A stretch of 64,000 bases of DNA. Source: Tetragonia tetragonoides (taxonomy: Eukaryota; Streptophyta; Magnoliopsida; Caryophyllales; Aizoaceae). The translations under genes were made by a program, and so were the position numbers. Where the stretch lies: positions 19,849,001-19,913,000 of the forward strand of contig CM076146.1 in the NCBI GenBank assembly GCA_038025085.1. Direction: 5' to 3'. Numbering within the stretch: position 1 is the first letter of the stretch; the number at the start of each line of letters is the position of its first letter. Shown one piece after another: positions 9,767 to 19,956 of this stretch. Below the pieces are notes generated by a model. That model had not been told where the DNA came from and made no database searches. It saw only the letters and a program-made list of their open reading frames with translations.

Positions 9767-12329
9767 TGTAATACCCCAATATTTTCTATAATTATTATAT
9801 TGATTTATAAATAGTTTCGTAAATTAAATCATATTTATATTCAAGGATTCGATTTATTCAATTAAAGCCATAATAATATTAATTATTATTATGTGATTTT
9901 TATAAATTGTATTTATCCATTTTGGGGAGTTTAATTAAAATGTTTTATATATGAATAAGAATTATTCATATTATTTTAATTAGTTTTAATTAGTTTTAGT
10001 TAGCTATATAAATCAGAAAATTAGTAAATAAATTCCTAAACCTATTAGTATTTGACTTGGGTTGACTGAGGGCCTATATAAAGAAAAAGAGGAGCCAAGT
10101 AATCAGTTTTCACAACTGAGCAAACCCTCATTCACTTTCTCTCTCCTCCTCTCTCACCTCACGGTTCTCTCTCCCTCTCTCTCTCCACCGATTCTCTCCT
10201 CTCTCTTTCACTCTTACCGGCATCCTCTCTCTCCCTCTCTTTCTTTTTCTCTTTCTCTCCCCCTCGGGAACCTCTCTCTCTCACCCCCTGTTTCGGGCGC
10301 CTGTCCACCCGACCGCCAGGCCCACGCCTAGGTGGTGACCGGCGGGTGGTCGGCTCCGACCCCCTGCCGCTGCCCCTACTCTCTCTTCTTTCTCTTTCTC
10401 ACTCAATTCGCAACTCTCTCTCTCTCCTCACCGCCGGTGCTCCGGCGACCACCACCACCGGCCATGGTGGTCAGCGGGTGGTGGTGATGGTGATGGTGAT
10501 GGGTTGGGTCATGGACCACATGCATGGGTACCCATGACCTAGACTTAGTTTGGAAGTTAGAGTATCGTTTTTATATTTTTCGTAATTATTATTCGATTTT
10601 CGGTAATTTTTGATTTAATATTTTTATTTTTTTACACTCATTTAGAATTGGAATTCGGATTTTCAAAAGCCTAGATTGGTTGAAATAAATCAAGGTATTT
10701 AATAAAATTATCTGATTAATATTTCGTTACTGTTTTGATTTTCGTAATGAATTAATACTGATTGGGTAATTATTTTTAATTAGGACCTAACGAGCAAGCG
10801 TGATAATCTTCGGTTGTTGGAGCATACTTTCTTTATGAAAGTGTTTGTAGTGGTAAGCGCTCATGCCTACCCTCTTCCAAAGCCCCATCAAAACTATTTT
10901 GATGTGTTATGTGCTAATTGGGAATTTTTTGTGAATTTAATATGCGAAGCATGATTAAATTATATCATCGTTATTATGAAGTTATTAAGCATGATTCACT
11001 GTTGTAAATATCGTTTATAATGAGCATGTCGATATTATTATGTTTTGAGGATTAATTAGTCCATATGATAATTGTTGGACAATTGTTGAATGGTGAATTA
11101 TTAGTATTATTATGCTACTTAGTACTTGCTATTTGGTATGGGTATTATTGAGTGCTAGTGAGCACCTATATATATTATCATTGAATGTCTTGGATGATTT
11201 GTGAATTTTTGGATATCATATTACCCTGCCGAAGTGCTGCCGAAATTGTGCTAGACATCGCATGTCATCATTGTTGAATTATCGTCGTTGAATTAAAGCA
11301 TGTTTAATTCTCGTCTTATTTAATTATCATTATCGTCGTTATTTACTATTCATTGTCAAAAGCGTGAAATGAATTAGTAAGTCGTTGTCTCGTAGTACCA
11401 CCATGTCAACCAATGCAAATTATGTGAACTGAACTAAATGAGAGTAAGACTCCTAATGGATCCCTCCCTAGGAGTAGTCGAGCAATCGGGATTACACCTA
11501 ATGGTGTAGTTCAAGGGATGCGTGATTCCCAAGTTACTTATGGACACCTCATATTGTGTCCGGGATAGATCATTCCCCATTTATTAAATCCTCTAGACTC
11601 GTTTATTATACTAGAGGTAGTGTGCACACTAGAGTCATTAAGTCCATGGCGTGATTGTATCTTCGATAAACAGTATGGGTAATCGCTGTTCTATTCGCTC
11701 TCTTACATCTCTCTAATTGTCTATGTCGTATTTTGTATGATCACTATACAAGAATTGCATATAAAAGAATGTCGTTATGCGTATGCTTGATTATATGCTT
11801 ATGTGCGTATGCAAATGAATTTCAATGATTCTTCTAAAACCTCAAGTAAGGTTTACGAAATATTTTTATAGGGTACGGATGGCGTTTATTCAGTTTATCT
11901 GATTTTTATTTCTATTTTGTTTCTTTTCTTTTCTTCTGTATTTTTTTTCCGTCACGAAAATCAAAGTGCAGGTTTAGTTGAATGAGGACGTACAGCTTGG
12001 ATGTTAGAGTTAGCCTCGGATTTTGAACTCTTTCAGTTCAGTTTAGATCGTTCGGATTTTATTGGTTTTAGCCCTTGAAGGCAAGTTGTAATAAATTGGT
12101 TTAATGGTTTTAGCTCACTATATAGACAACTCTGATATTAACTGTTTTAGATTGTTTAGTCCTTAGTAAGCTCCGTTGATGCCTAGACATTCTTTCTGCT
12201 TAGCATTTACTCCTGAGTGATAAATGTTGCAGCAGCTACCCTCAGGTTTGTGACGGTTCAGTGGTGTCGAGTCGTGTACAACGACGTCGATAGTTCCAGG
12301 GAAATCATTGTAAATTCAGGGGTGTTACA
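9767..12329 (+). repeat. Tekay 3' LTR (about 2.56 kb)
   Basis: Begins TGTAATACCCC directly after the PPT and ends GGGGTGTTACA, giving inverted terminal ends. A TATA box (ctatataaag, 10074-10083) is followed by a CT-rich leader-like stretch (about 10130-10440) and then a GGTGGTGATGG repeat. The short open frames in the leader are compositional. The rest is AT-rich and non-coding. Confidence 0.88.
10074..10083 (+). promoter_or_regulatory. TATA box of the Tekay LTR
   Basis: ctatataaag stands about 310 bp into the LTR, upstream of a pyrimidine-rich tract. This is the usual U3/R arrangement of plant LTR promoters. The transcription start is inferred, about 30 bp downstream. Confidence 0.6.
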
Positions 12330-13188
12330 CTTAGACTATTAATTGGTTCATCACAAGGATTACAACGTTTATTGATGACCCTTATTTAGACATGCATTCG
12401 ATTGGCAAGTTGAGCATTACAACGACTAGACATGCTTGGAATTGAAAGACAATATTTAGTAAGCAATAAAAGACATGATTTGCATGATATCTACATTTTG
12501 ACTACCAAAAAATAAACAGTTAAGCAATTAATTTAGTTTGAGCCCTTAGGAGTTAGTACCTGAACTATAGGCTATTTAGCAAATGAATAGTAAAGACAAG
12601 ATCTCAAATTTGGAAGAAAGAGGGGGAAGCTTAGTATAAATACTCCTGAGAATAGAGGTTGTCAACTATAGACTGTGTGATTTGAACTGAGGGTCGAGGG
12701 TCGTATTTACAGGCGAGGGAGTAGGGTTGAACAGGTGAAGAAATGGCCTAAATTGAGGATTGGGCTTAAAAAAAGACGGGCTTGGAAGACCCAGCGAGCG
12801 CCTCTAGCAGCGCTGGCGATGGTCGCTGACGGCTGTCAGCTTGCCAGCTGGATGTCGTCATAATGACGACATCCAGTCAATTTTAATTTTCGGAGGAATT
12901 TTAGTATTCCGAAAATATGAAAAGACCGTTTTACCCTTCTGCGGTAAAAGATGGGTTTGCCCTCGGTTAGCAACTTGGCAACCGGATGTCGGAAAAAGAC
13001 ACGAGAGGTGTTGTTGGAAAGCCTTTAAACAGGGATTTTGAATGTGATCAAAATGAAGGAGTGATCGAGGAAAAACCTGAGAGCTTATTTTACCTATGAA
13101 AACAAAAATAGCATTCAAGTTTATAAATTACTCCTTTCATCATCGGGCTTTTGCGGAGAAATCTGAAGACACTTTTTTGGCGTCTACA
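12330..13188 (-). repeat. Tat-type LTR fragment related to the 13.4-kb element
   Basis: The stretch from about 12600 to 13188 matches the LTRs at 24432-25397 and 36862-37814: tttggaagaaagaggggg, a GC-rich gctagcggc-like block, ttacccttctgcggtaaaag, and the end ttttttggcgtctaca. In minus orientation the LTR starts at 13188 (TGTAGACGCC). Its left part is cut by the Tekay element. It may be a solo LTR or the edge of a larger element; the left side is outside the window. Confidence 0.75.
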
Positions 13189-13305
13189 AAAGCTAACAAT
13201 TAATATGAGCAATAATAATAAGGTCATGAACAATGCCATTCAACAATTAATCAAGATCAATTTTCAAGTTACATCCTCTTAATAAATCCCGAGTAGAGTC
13301 GCCAC
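13189..13305 (-). promoter_or_regulatory. Leader and primer-binding site of a second Tat element
   Basis: 13287-13304 is the reverse complement of TGGCGACTCTACTCGGGA. This differs at two positions from the complement of a plant tRNA-Arg 3' end (TGGCGACTCCACTGGGGA), the primer used by Tat/Ogre elements. Only about 100 bp of leader remains before sequence of the neighbouring LTR begins. Confidence 0.65.
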
Positions 13306-14984
13306 TGTAAACACACAGGTTTGAATTTCACTCCCCTTTCTCTTGGATGTTTTGGATAATAGAAGAGTCGGCACAAAATTTTCAGGAAAACACTTGGAAA
13401 GCAATAAAGAACTCAAATCAAAAGTCTAGAAAGACTCAACCTCGGTTTAATGCACCCTAATCTCGATTGGGGATAAATTGACTCTAATGACCCAAAGGAC
13501 CAAAGTTGAGTTCAGGGGTGTGGGTACAAATCGGGAAGGTGTTAGCCATCCAATTACGCCCATGAAATAAACGGCCTCTACTAATTGATCTTGATTAACA
13601 ATTAAAGTTGCACGGTTCCAAACAAATCTGGTCGTCCAATTCCTAGAATTACCTAAGTGGGTTGAACAACATGAATTATTGCTATTGTTATCGCTTTGCA
13701 CATGATTTATCCAATTACATGCTATGAACTAATAAAGCGCAAGACTAACCCAATAAATACACAAGATGGTAATATTGTCCAAAACATATAGTTCTTGGTT
13801 AACGCGCCAATTGCCAACTTGCATCAATAAATAAGTTAGTAACTTCATTGGAATTAAATCAAAGCAATAAAGAAGTAGTTGATAAAAACATGCTTCTCAT
13901 GCAATAATTATAACTATTAAGAAAATTAATCTAAGCATGCAATTAATCTAGTTCTCTGGTAATTAAACTAATTAAACATGTAAATATGCAAAAACATAAA
14001 TTTTATACTAAACATGCAATAAACATAACATGATAATTGTACTAATATACAAACTAATAATCAAAACATGCAAATTAATCAACCATAAGCATAATGTAAG
14101 TAAAACATGATTTTATAAAGAATTGGTTTAAAGAAAATAAACCCTCAAGATGGAGAACTTGGATGTTCACTTACGAACGGACGAATTCCTAAAGATTCTT
14201 GTTCTTGATCAAAGGTAGATGAATTATATGTTGTCTTGTGGAAAAGGATAAACTATCAATTTTTGTGATGGAAAGATGATTATAGTTGTTTTTCTGGTGA
14301 AGGAGGAAGGAGATGGATGAAGATTAAGAGATTTGGATTAATTAGTGAGCTCTAGGGTTCAATTTGGGTTTACCATTGTGTTCCCCTTGAAAAAACGAAG
14401 GAAAAGAGTATATATAGACGTAGGTTTAGGTCTAGGACGGAACTGACAAAAAAGCCGGACAAAATAGTCCAACAGGCGCTTTTTTTTTGGGGGGGGGGGG
14501 GGGTGGGGGGCGTTTGGCATCCATACGGCTACCGCTCCAACAAATGGGCCAAACATTAGAAAGGTGTCCATTTCAGTTTACCTTGCGGTTATTGGATCAT
14601 ATCTCATTCGTCTGTTATTGGACTTGGACCCATAATATGTCATGTTGAAGGTATTGGTACGAGGAATCCATGTAGATTTTTCCAACTTGGTAATTATTCC
14701 TCTAATGGAGGAAAATCCTATTTGAACCGTGCAGTGCGGTAATTAGAGCATCGTTTTTGTCTCATAACTTTGTCGAATCACATCTTTTGTCTCCGTTGTC
14801 CTTTTGGGACTAGGTAAAGGGCGTTGGAAAGCTTATTAAAAGGGGTATGTGATTATGGTGAAATGAGAGGCTTTATTCCAATGATCAAGAGTTTGAACAC
14901 TTTGGAAATTCATATTGTCCATGTTATTCCATATCCATCATCATCGGGTTTTTGGTGAGACAGGGACACAATTTTGTGTCTACA
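13306..14984 (-). repeat. LTR of a second Tat family (about 1.68 kb)
   Basis: On the plus strand it begins TGTAAACACACAGG, directly after the PBS, and ends TTGTGTCTACA. In minus orientation it is therefore the 5' LTR of a Tat element whose body lay to the left and is mostly gone. It shares with the 13.4-kb element's LTR the segment ggaaggtgttagcc...gcctctacta and the catcatcggg...tttttg tail. A mononucleotide junction (T8 then about 15 G, 14481-14510) is a likely slippage site. The following bases gcatc (14985-14989) may be a target-duplication copy. Confidence 0.75.
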
Positions 14985-17900
14985 GCATCTGGTATCTTGT
15001 TTCTGAATCCAAGAGGGTCAGGAGAAGGAAGGAAATCCAATCTTATCTTGCATTTGTTGATGTATAAAATTTGATGTTGATTTCTCAATTCTTTGTGTAC
15101 CTTGGTAGGCTTAGAAAACCAATTTGCAATTCTATATCCTAGCTAATTTGGTATTACGTGCTTAGTTTATGTGGCATTCTAATTTCAACTATGAAATGCA
15201 AGTTCCTGTATTTTTTTCCGAGGCGGTTCTTAAATTTTTTGTGAACTAGCTAGCGCTGGAATGACTATAATGTTGCTTTAAGCTTCAATTGATGTTCCCC
15301 ATAATTTCTTTATTTCTCTCAGGTATTTGTGTTTGTTTAAAGTTCAATTAAACCTTCATTTTAGAGCTATTCCAATAGGAATTTCTCCTTCTTTGTTTTT
15401 GATTCGGCGTCATCGATTCTGAAAACCTCATATAATATTCTTTCGGTTTGATGCATGTTGATCTTTTCAATTTAATCAAAGTCTTTGATTTGCACAGGGG
15501 AACATATTCTGCTAATATAATCTTCAAGATATCCTTCAACTACTAACTTATATTCTTCTTTAAGTTATCTATATGGTACACTCCAAATGTTATCAAGTGA
15601 GAATTCAGTTGCTTCATGGCTGATCTATAAAAATAATGAATGAATTGAAGAATCCTTTAAATGTTTTTATAAGGTTAGTTTTGTTAGTTTAGTCAGATTT
15701 ATTTTCTTTTGCAGAATGTAAAGCAATGTGTATTAATTATGAAAGACAGTCATCTAACAATCTCAATGCATGTTGCCATGTTGGGATCTATGAAGGGCAT
15801 GCGGCGAGCTTTCATGACCTTCCCTTGAAAATCGAGCTGAAATTCTTTTTCACGAAGTGTTCTTCCTAAATTTATCATACATTCTCTGTTCTGGTCATCC
15901 ATAATATTATTTGTATTAGCAGATTGCTTGATGCCTGATTTGGTGCTTCTGCGCACCTGACTGTTCTCTTACGATGGCCCTTCATTCTGTTGACTTAGAT
16001 AATCTTGTACATGGTTGATATTATTTTCTTCTATTATTATATCTCATTGTTGTAGTGACTTCATGTCACATTACTGATATTCAACCTGAATGATTCTAGG
16101 TTGCCCTCACATTTATGGGCAAGCTGCAAGAGCCCCTGGCGTGTTGAATTCGAATACTATGATATGCCTTGATGTTATCATGCTTAAACATATATCTAAT
16201 GGTGCTTGTCTCTCCATATTGTTTAAACTTATTATGGCGGTACTCAGGCATGAATCAGAAGCTTTGAGGAGGAGATATGCGTTTGATGAGGTGGTTAAAG
16301 CTATATCCTTGGTTATCTTGGTCATGAATCTCATAATATGGGGTGATGTTTTCAAAATTCAGGCAGTATGTATTACTATTGAGCTATTTGCAGTACTGTC
16401 AGCATATGCTTGGTGCAGATGTTTGATATTTTATCTTCAATTATGGACCTTCAAAAGGTATCATGTTGTCTATTACCTTTATGGATGTCCTTGGTGCAGA
16501 TTTTGTTATAACCTTTAATTTTGTATCTTGCTATTGAATGATATATGCAGTGCTTATTCTAGGTGGACAAAGAGCAAGCTGAATGGTCAAACTTCTCTAT
16601 TCTTATCTATACTACAGAAAGAGGCCCATGTTTTTATAAATTTGGTGGGTTGTTGGTTCATTGCATGTTTTCCTTGCCTGTAATTTGCTGTTGATGAGTA
16701 ACCTTCTTGTCTTCTAAACCAATATGTTCAAGTAAAGGCCACTCATTGCTAAAATCAAGATACAAGAGTCCTAAAGAAAGGTCTTCATACAAAAACCCCA
16801 AATGAAAAAAAACGAAAACACACCATCCCAACCAAACTAAACCCAAATATACAATGGTTCATGCATACTCCCTTTCAGAATTAACGCTCATTTGATTTTT
16901 CCAAGTGAAAATTAAGTTATTCATTGCCCTACTTTGAACTATTCTTTCAGATTAGGTTACCATCATTATGCACTGATGGGTATCATCATGGTGTCAGTGT
17001 GTCAGATAATATCTAATTAGCCCAGTTGTTGAAATCTTCCTGTATACCCATCTTCTTAGCTGCTCGACTTAGTACATGCTTTTGAATATTGGAGTTTGGA
17101 CTTAGTACATGCTTAACGAAACGATCAGTATAACTGGACTTAGTCTTTTCTTTACCCCTCTCTTTGATATCTTTTCTTTACGTTTAGATTAGGTTATGCT
17201 TTTGAGAATTGGCTTATTATTGAATTTTTGAATTCGTGTTTAAATGTAGTTGTTACGCTGTGTTGACATTCTACTATCTAGCATGACTGCTATTTAGGAT
17301 TTGATCAGATAAGCTTTTGCCTTATTAATGTAGTGATTTGTGTATATCTATTTTGTTGTTTTTAATTTTAGACCATGGTCTTTTATTTCCTATAAAATGA
17401 TGATACATTTGAATAAACTTTGATGTCCATGAATACCCATGGTTTTTTTTCTTATAAAAAGATGATACATCTTAGTAAATTTTGTTGTTCATGTATACCA
17501 AACCAAGATAAAACTTCATATCCTTAGGTGCTAATGATATCTGTCATTCCACGGCAGTAAAATGTGTTTCGTGGGGCATGAATATTTCTCGGTTTATGAT
17601 CTATGTGATTTTGGAGATGAGGAAACATTATATCATCTTTTCTTTACATGCTCTTTCTCTAACCACATCTGGAAACAGTTGCGGAAGTGGTATCTGCAAA
17701 AAGCCATTGCATGCATTCTGTTGCTTGAATTGTCGTAGCAAGGAACAATGAATCAAATAGTGTATTTTATGCTGATTGTTAATTTGATTTATGTATAGAA
17801 GTAAGCAAGCAAAATCATGTTCTAAGAAAATATTGTTATGGGTGCAGAAAGGGCTTATGGCAACACATGATGAAAAAACACGTCAGTTTTCAAGCTTTAA

Positions 17901-18491
17901 TCTGTCACATGTGTTCTGTCACCTCGTTATGGCAGCAATAAACTTTGTTATATTAAGCAACAGTTGAGATTCAATATCTGTTTTTTAAGTACATGTCATT
18001 TTGATGCCAAATTGCAACCCATTCACGAACTTAAGTGTAGTCAGTACTTTTCCACTGAGCATTTTGGTCCTAATATTTTGATTAGACAAAAAGTACTCCA
18101 GCATCGCATGAATTGCATAGCCAAGCAGACATCATTCTTTTATTTTTTTATCTTATAATTTGTAGTATGCTTGCCGTGATGCCATAATTGGCGAGTTGAG
18201 GCTTACAAAAGTGCAAAGTTGTGAAGAGTGAAACATTTAGCAATGCTTGTACTCTTTGAAAATTTTGTTTTGTGAGGATGATTGAATAAATGTGAATACT
18301 GATCTGCTTCATGAGGATGATAGTGTGAGATGTTGACAAGATATTATCTTATTTTGATGAAAAGTTTGATTTTTGATATTCTGTGTGTTTATAAGAGGAT
18401 GAGATGAACTAAAATGAATAATGATGAACATTGGGAAAACTTGAATGGATTTTACCTTGAGAGTTTTAAGGGAACAATAAGGGGCCTCTTG
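14985..18491. other. Unassigned AT-rich DNA, oldest layer
   Basis: About 3.5 kb with no LTR ends, TIRs or long coding frame that I recognise. An open frame at 16090-16518 (142 codons) and a minus-strand one at 15750-15956 have no motif I can name and look like chance or decayed exons. A LINE zinc-finger relic is at 17598-17700. This flank received the Athila element and is the best candidate for pre-existing host sequence here. Confidence 0.5.
17598..17700 (+). pseudogene. LINE zinc-binding (zf-RVT) relic
   Basis: The frame from about 17598 reads LCDFGDEETLYHLFFTCSFS followed by IWKQLRKW. This is the conserved E-x-x-x-HLFF-x-C-x-F-x-x-x-IW block found near the C-terminus of plant LINE ORF2 proteins. 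No flanking LINE domains are readable, so this is a small, old remnant. Confidence 0.7.
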
Positions 18492-18970
18492 TGATGAGTG
18501 GCTAAATAGTGTTGATTTTCATGTTATATATGCACTCATCCGTTCTATGATTTGTGTGGTTATCCTCGTCTTTATTGAATTTTATTTATTTTTATGATGA
18601 GGATCACTACTTGAGTATGTTTGTGCGTTTAATGTGATCATAGGATCATTTTGGAGCTCAAATGTACAATCAGAATTAATATGGACTTTGGAGTGTCAAG
18701 AGAAGAAGCAAAGAAGAACTAATCGAAGTTGGAATGACAAGAGATGCTAGAAATTGTGAAGCTTTGGACTCGTCTACGGTGCATGACCATGCTTCCAATA
18801 GGCATGATCATGTGTCATCATGTGAAATTAACAACAGCCAACGATCTTGAAGAATAGAGCAAGCACGATCATGCCTATGTTGGCACGATCATGCTGCTGT
18901 TTGATTTATCCATAATCAACCAGAGACCGTTCCTCTTCTTTTCTCCCATTCGATCAAATGTTTATAGACT

Positions 18971-18978
18971 TATAAAAG
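18971..18978 (+). promoter_or_regulatory. TATA box of the Athila 5' LTR
   Basis: tataaaag within gacttataaaagggctc; the 3' LTR has the same box at 49249-49256. A cluster of catgatcatg-like palindromes lies about 75-190 bp upstream in both LTRs. Transcription probably starts near the ctcctcacactcc pyrimidine tract. Confidence 0.65.
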
Positions 18979-19497
18979 GGCTCCTATCATCTTCTTCCTC
19001 GTCCTCTCACACTCCATATATCTATCTCTCTCTACTCCATTAGAATAGCTTAGACTTTACATTAAGCACTTAGATACTCTCAAATTCTCTAGTTTAATTG
19101 CAATTTGAAGAACAAGTCCAAGTTTTGGGCAATTTCAATTGAAGCTTCTTGGTTTATCTCTCATCTCTACTCTCTCTCTTCCCCCTCTCTATTGCTCTTA
19201 GTTTTCAATCCTTTAGTTTATGATTGTTATTTGTTTGAGTTTGCTTATTCATGTTTAGTGTTATTCTTATCATTTGCTTAATAGTTTCTTTAATCATGAG
19301 TAGCTAATTTTCTTATCTAGGGTTGATGTAGCTTAATTTAAGTTATTTGATGTCTTGATAAAGTGATGCTAGCATGTTTGTTAAATCGTTGCACATGTTT
19401 ATTTGTATGCTTATTATTATTCATAATCATTGAAAGAGGGTTTTGAATACTTGGATGTTAGCATAAAATCGAAAGGGGAATCACTAGTACAGAAAGT

Positions 19498-19812
19498 ACC
19501 TTGTGCGACGGTTCAAAACACTAGTATGCGTCTGTTTTGAACCGTCGCATATGCAAGGGACGCACATGCTCAAGAGCATATGCAAGGGACGCACATGCTC
19601 AAGAGCATATGCGTCGGTTGGTGAACCGACGCACAAAGGTTTTGTGCGTCGGTTGAGCAGAAGAACCGATGCACAAAGTCTGACTTTGTGCATCGGTTGA
19701 TGTAAACAACCGACGCACATGCCTGTTATAGGCGACGGTTGTTTACCTCAACCGACGCATAAAGTCAGACTTTTTGCGTCGGTTCTTTTGCTCAACCGTT
19801 GCACAAAGATTT
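19498..19812. repeat. Left subterminal repeat block of the CACTA element
   Basis: About ten units of the core gcgtcggtt / aaccgacgc occur in alternating orientation, many paired as hairpins (for example gtgcgtcggttgagcagaag followed by its complement). A 34-bp unit around gggacgcacatgctcaagag occurs twice in tandem (about 19556-19616). In known CACTA elements this is the binding region for the TNPA-type protein. Confidence 0.85.
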
Positions 19813-19883
19813 TTTGTATTTTTTTATTATTATTTTTTTTTATTAATTACGAAATTCCACAATTAAATCTCGTAAAAGAAAGT

Positions 19884-19956
19884 AAGCCTACGTGGGATTC
19901 GAACCCACGTCTTTTGTGCTATAACACAATTGCTCTACCACCTGAGCTAATAGGCT
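19884..19956 (-). tRNA. tRNA-like sequence (likely pseudo-tRNA) inside CACTA
   Basis: On the minus strand it folds as a cloverleaf. The acceptor AGCCTAT pairs with GTAGGCT. The D arm TAGCTCAGGTGGTAGAGC fits the Pol III A box. The T arm GTGGG-TTCGAAT-CCCAC fits the B box. The anticodon stem TTGTG/CACAA encloses only six bases (TTATAG), one short of a normal loop, so the identity is unclear and function as a tRNA is doubtful. No intron or CCA is encoded. It lies just inside the left subterminal repeats. It may be a captured tRNA gene, a SINE head or a decayed tRNA. Confidence 0.6.

Larger units (their letters stand above)
5790..12329 (+). mobile_element. Tekay-type chromovirus (Ty3/gypsy), 5' part outside
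   Basis: Domain order is gag C-terminus, protease, RT, RNase H, integrase, chromodomain, PPT and 3' LTR. The chromodomain after integrase and the LTR ends (TGTAATACCCC ... GGGGTGTTACA) place it in the Tekay/Del chromovirus lineage. The 5' LTR and most of gag would lie left of the CACTA insertion, outside the window. The coding region has at least two frameshifts and several stops, and a catalytic integrase residue is changed, so it is inactive. The first bases after the 3' LTR (12330-12334, cttag) should be one copy of its target duplication. Confidence 0.88.

Noticed and set aside
10062..10537. Ser/Leu/Pro-rich frames in the Tekay LTR
   Set aside because: They lie in the CT-rich leader region of the LTR and have no motif; compositional.
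12330..14984. A complete short LTR element with a 117-bp internal domain
   Set aside because: The two LTRs are clearly of different families, so they are not a pair.
16090..16518. A 142-codon frame as a host gene
   Set aside because: No recognisable domain, no convincing splice context or promoter; kept only as a note in the unassigned block.
19884..19956. A functional tRNA gene with a defined anticodon
   Set aside because: The anticodon loop is one base short and the location is a transposon; only a tRNA-like call is justified.
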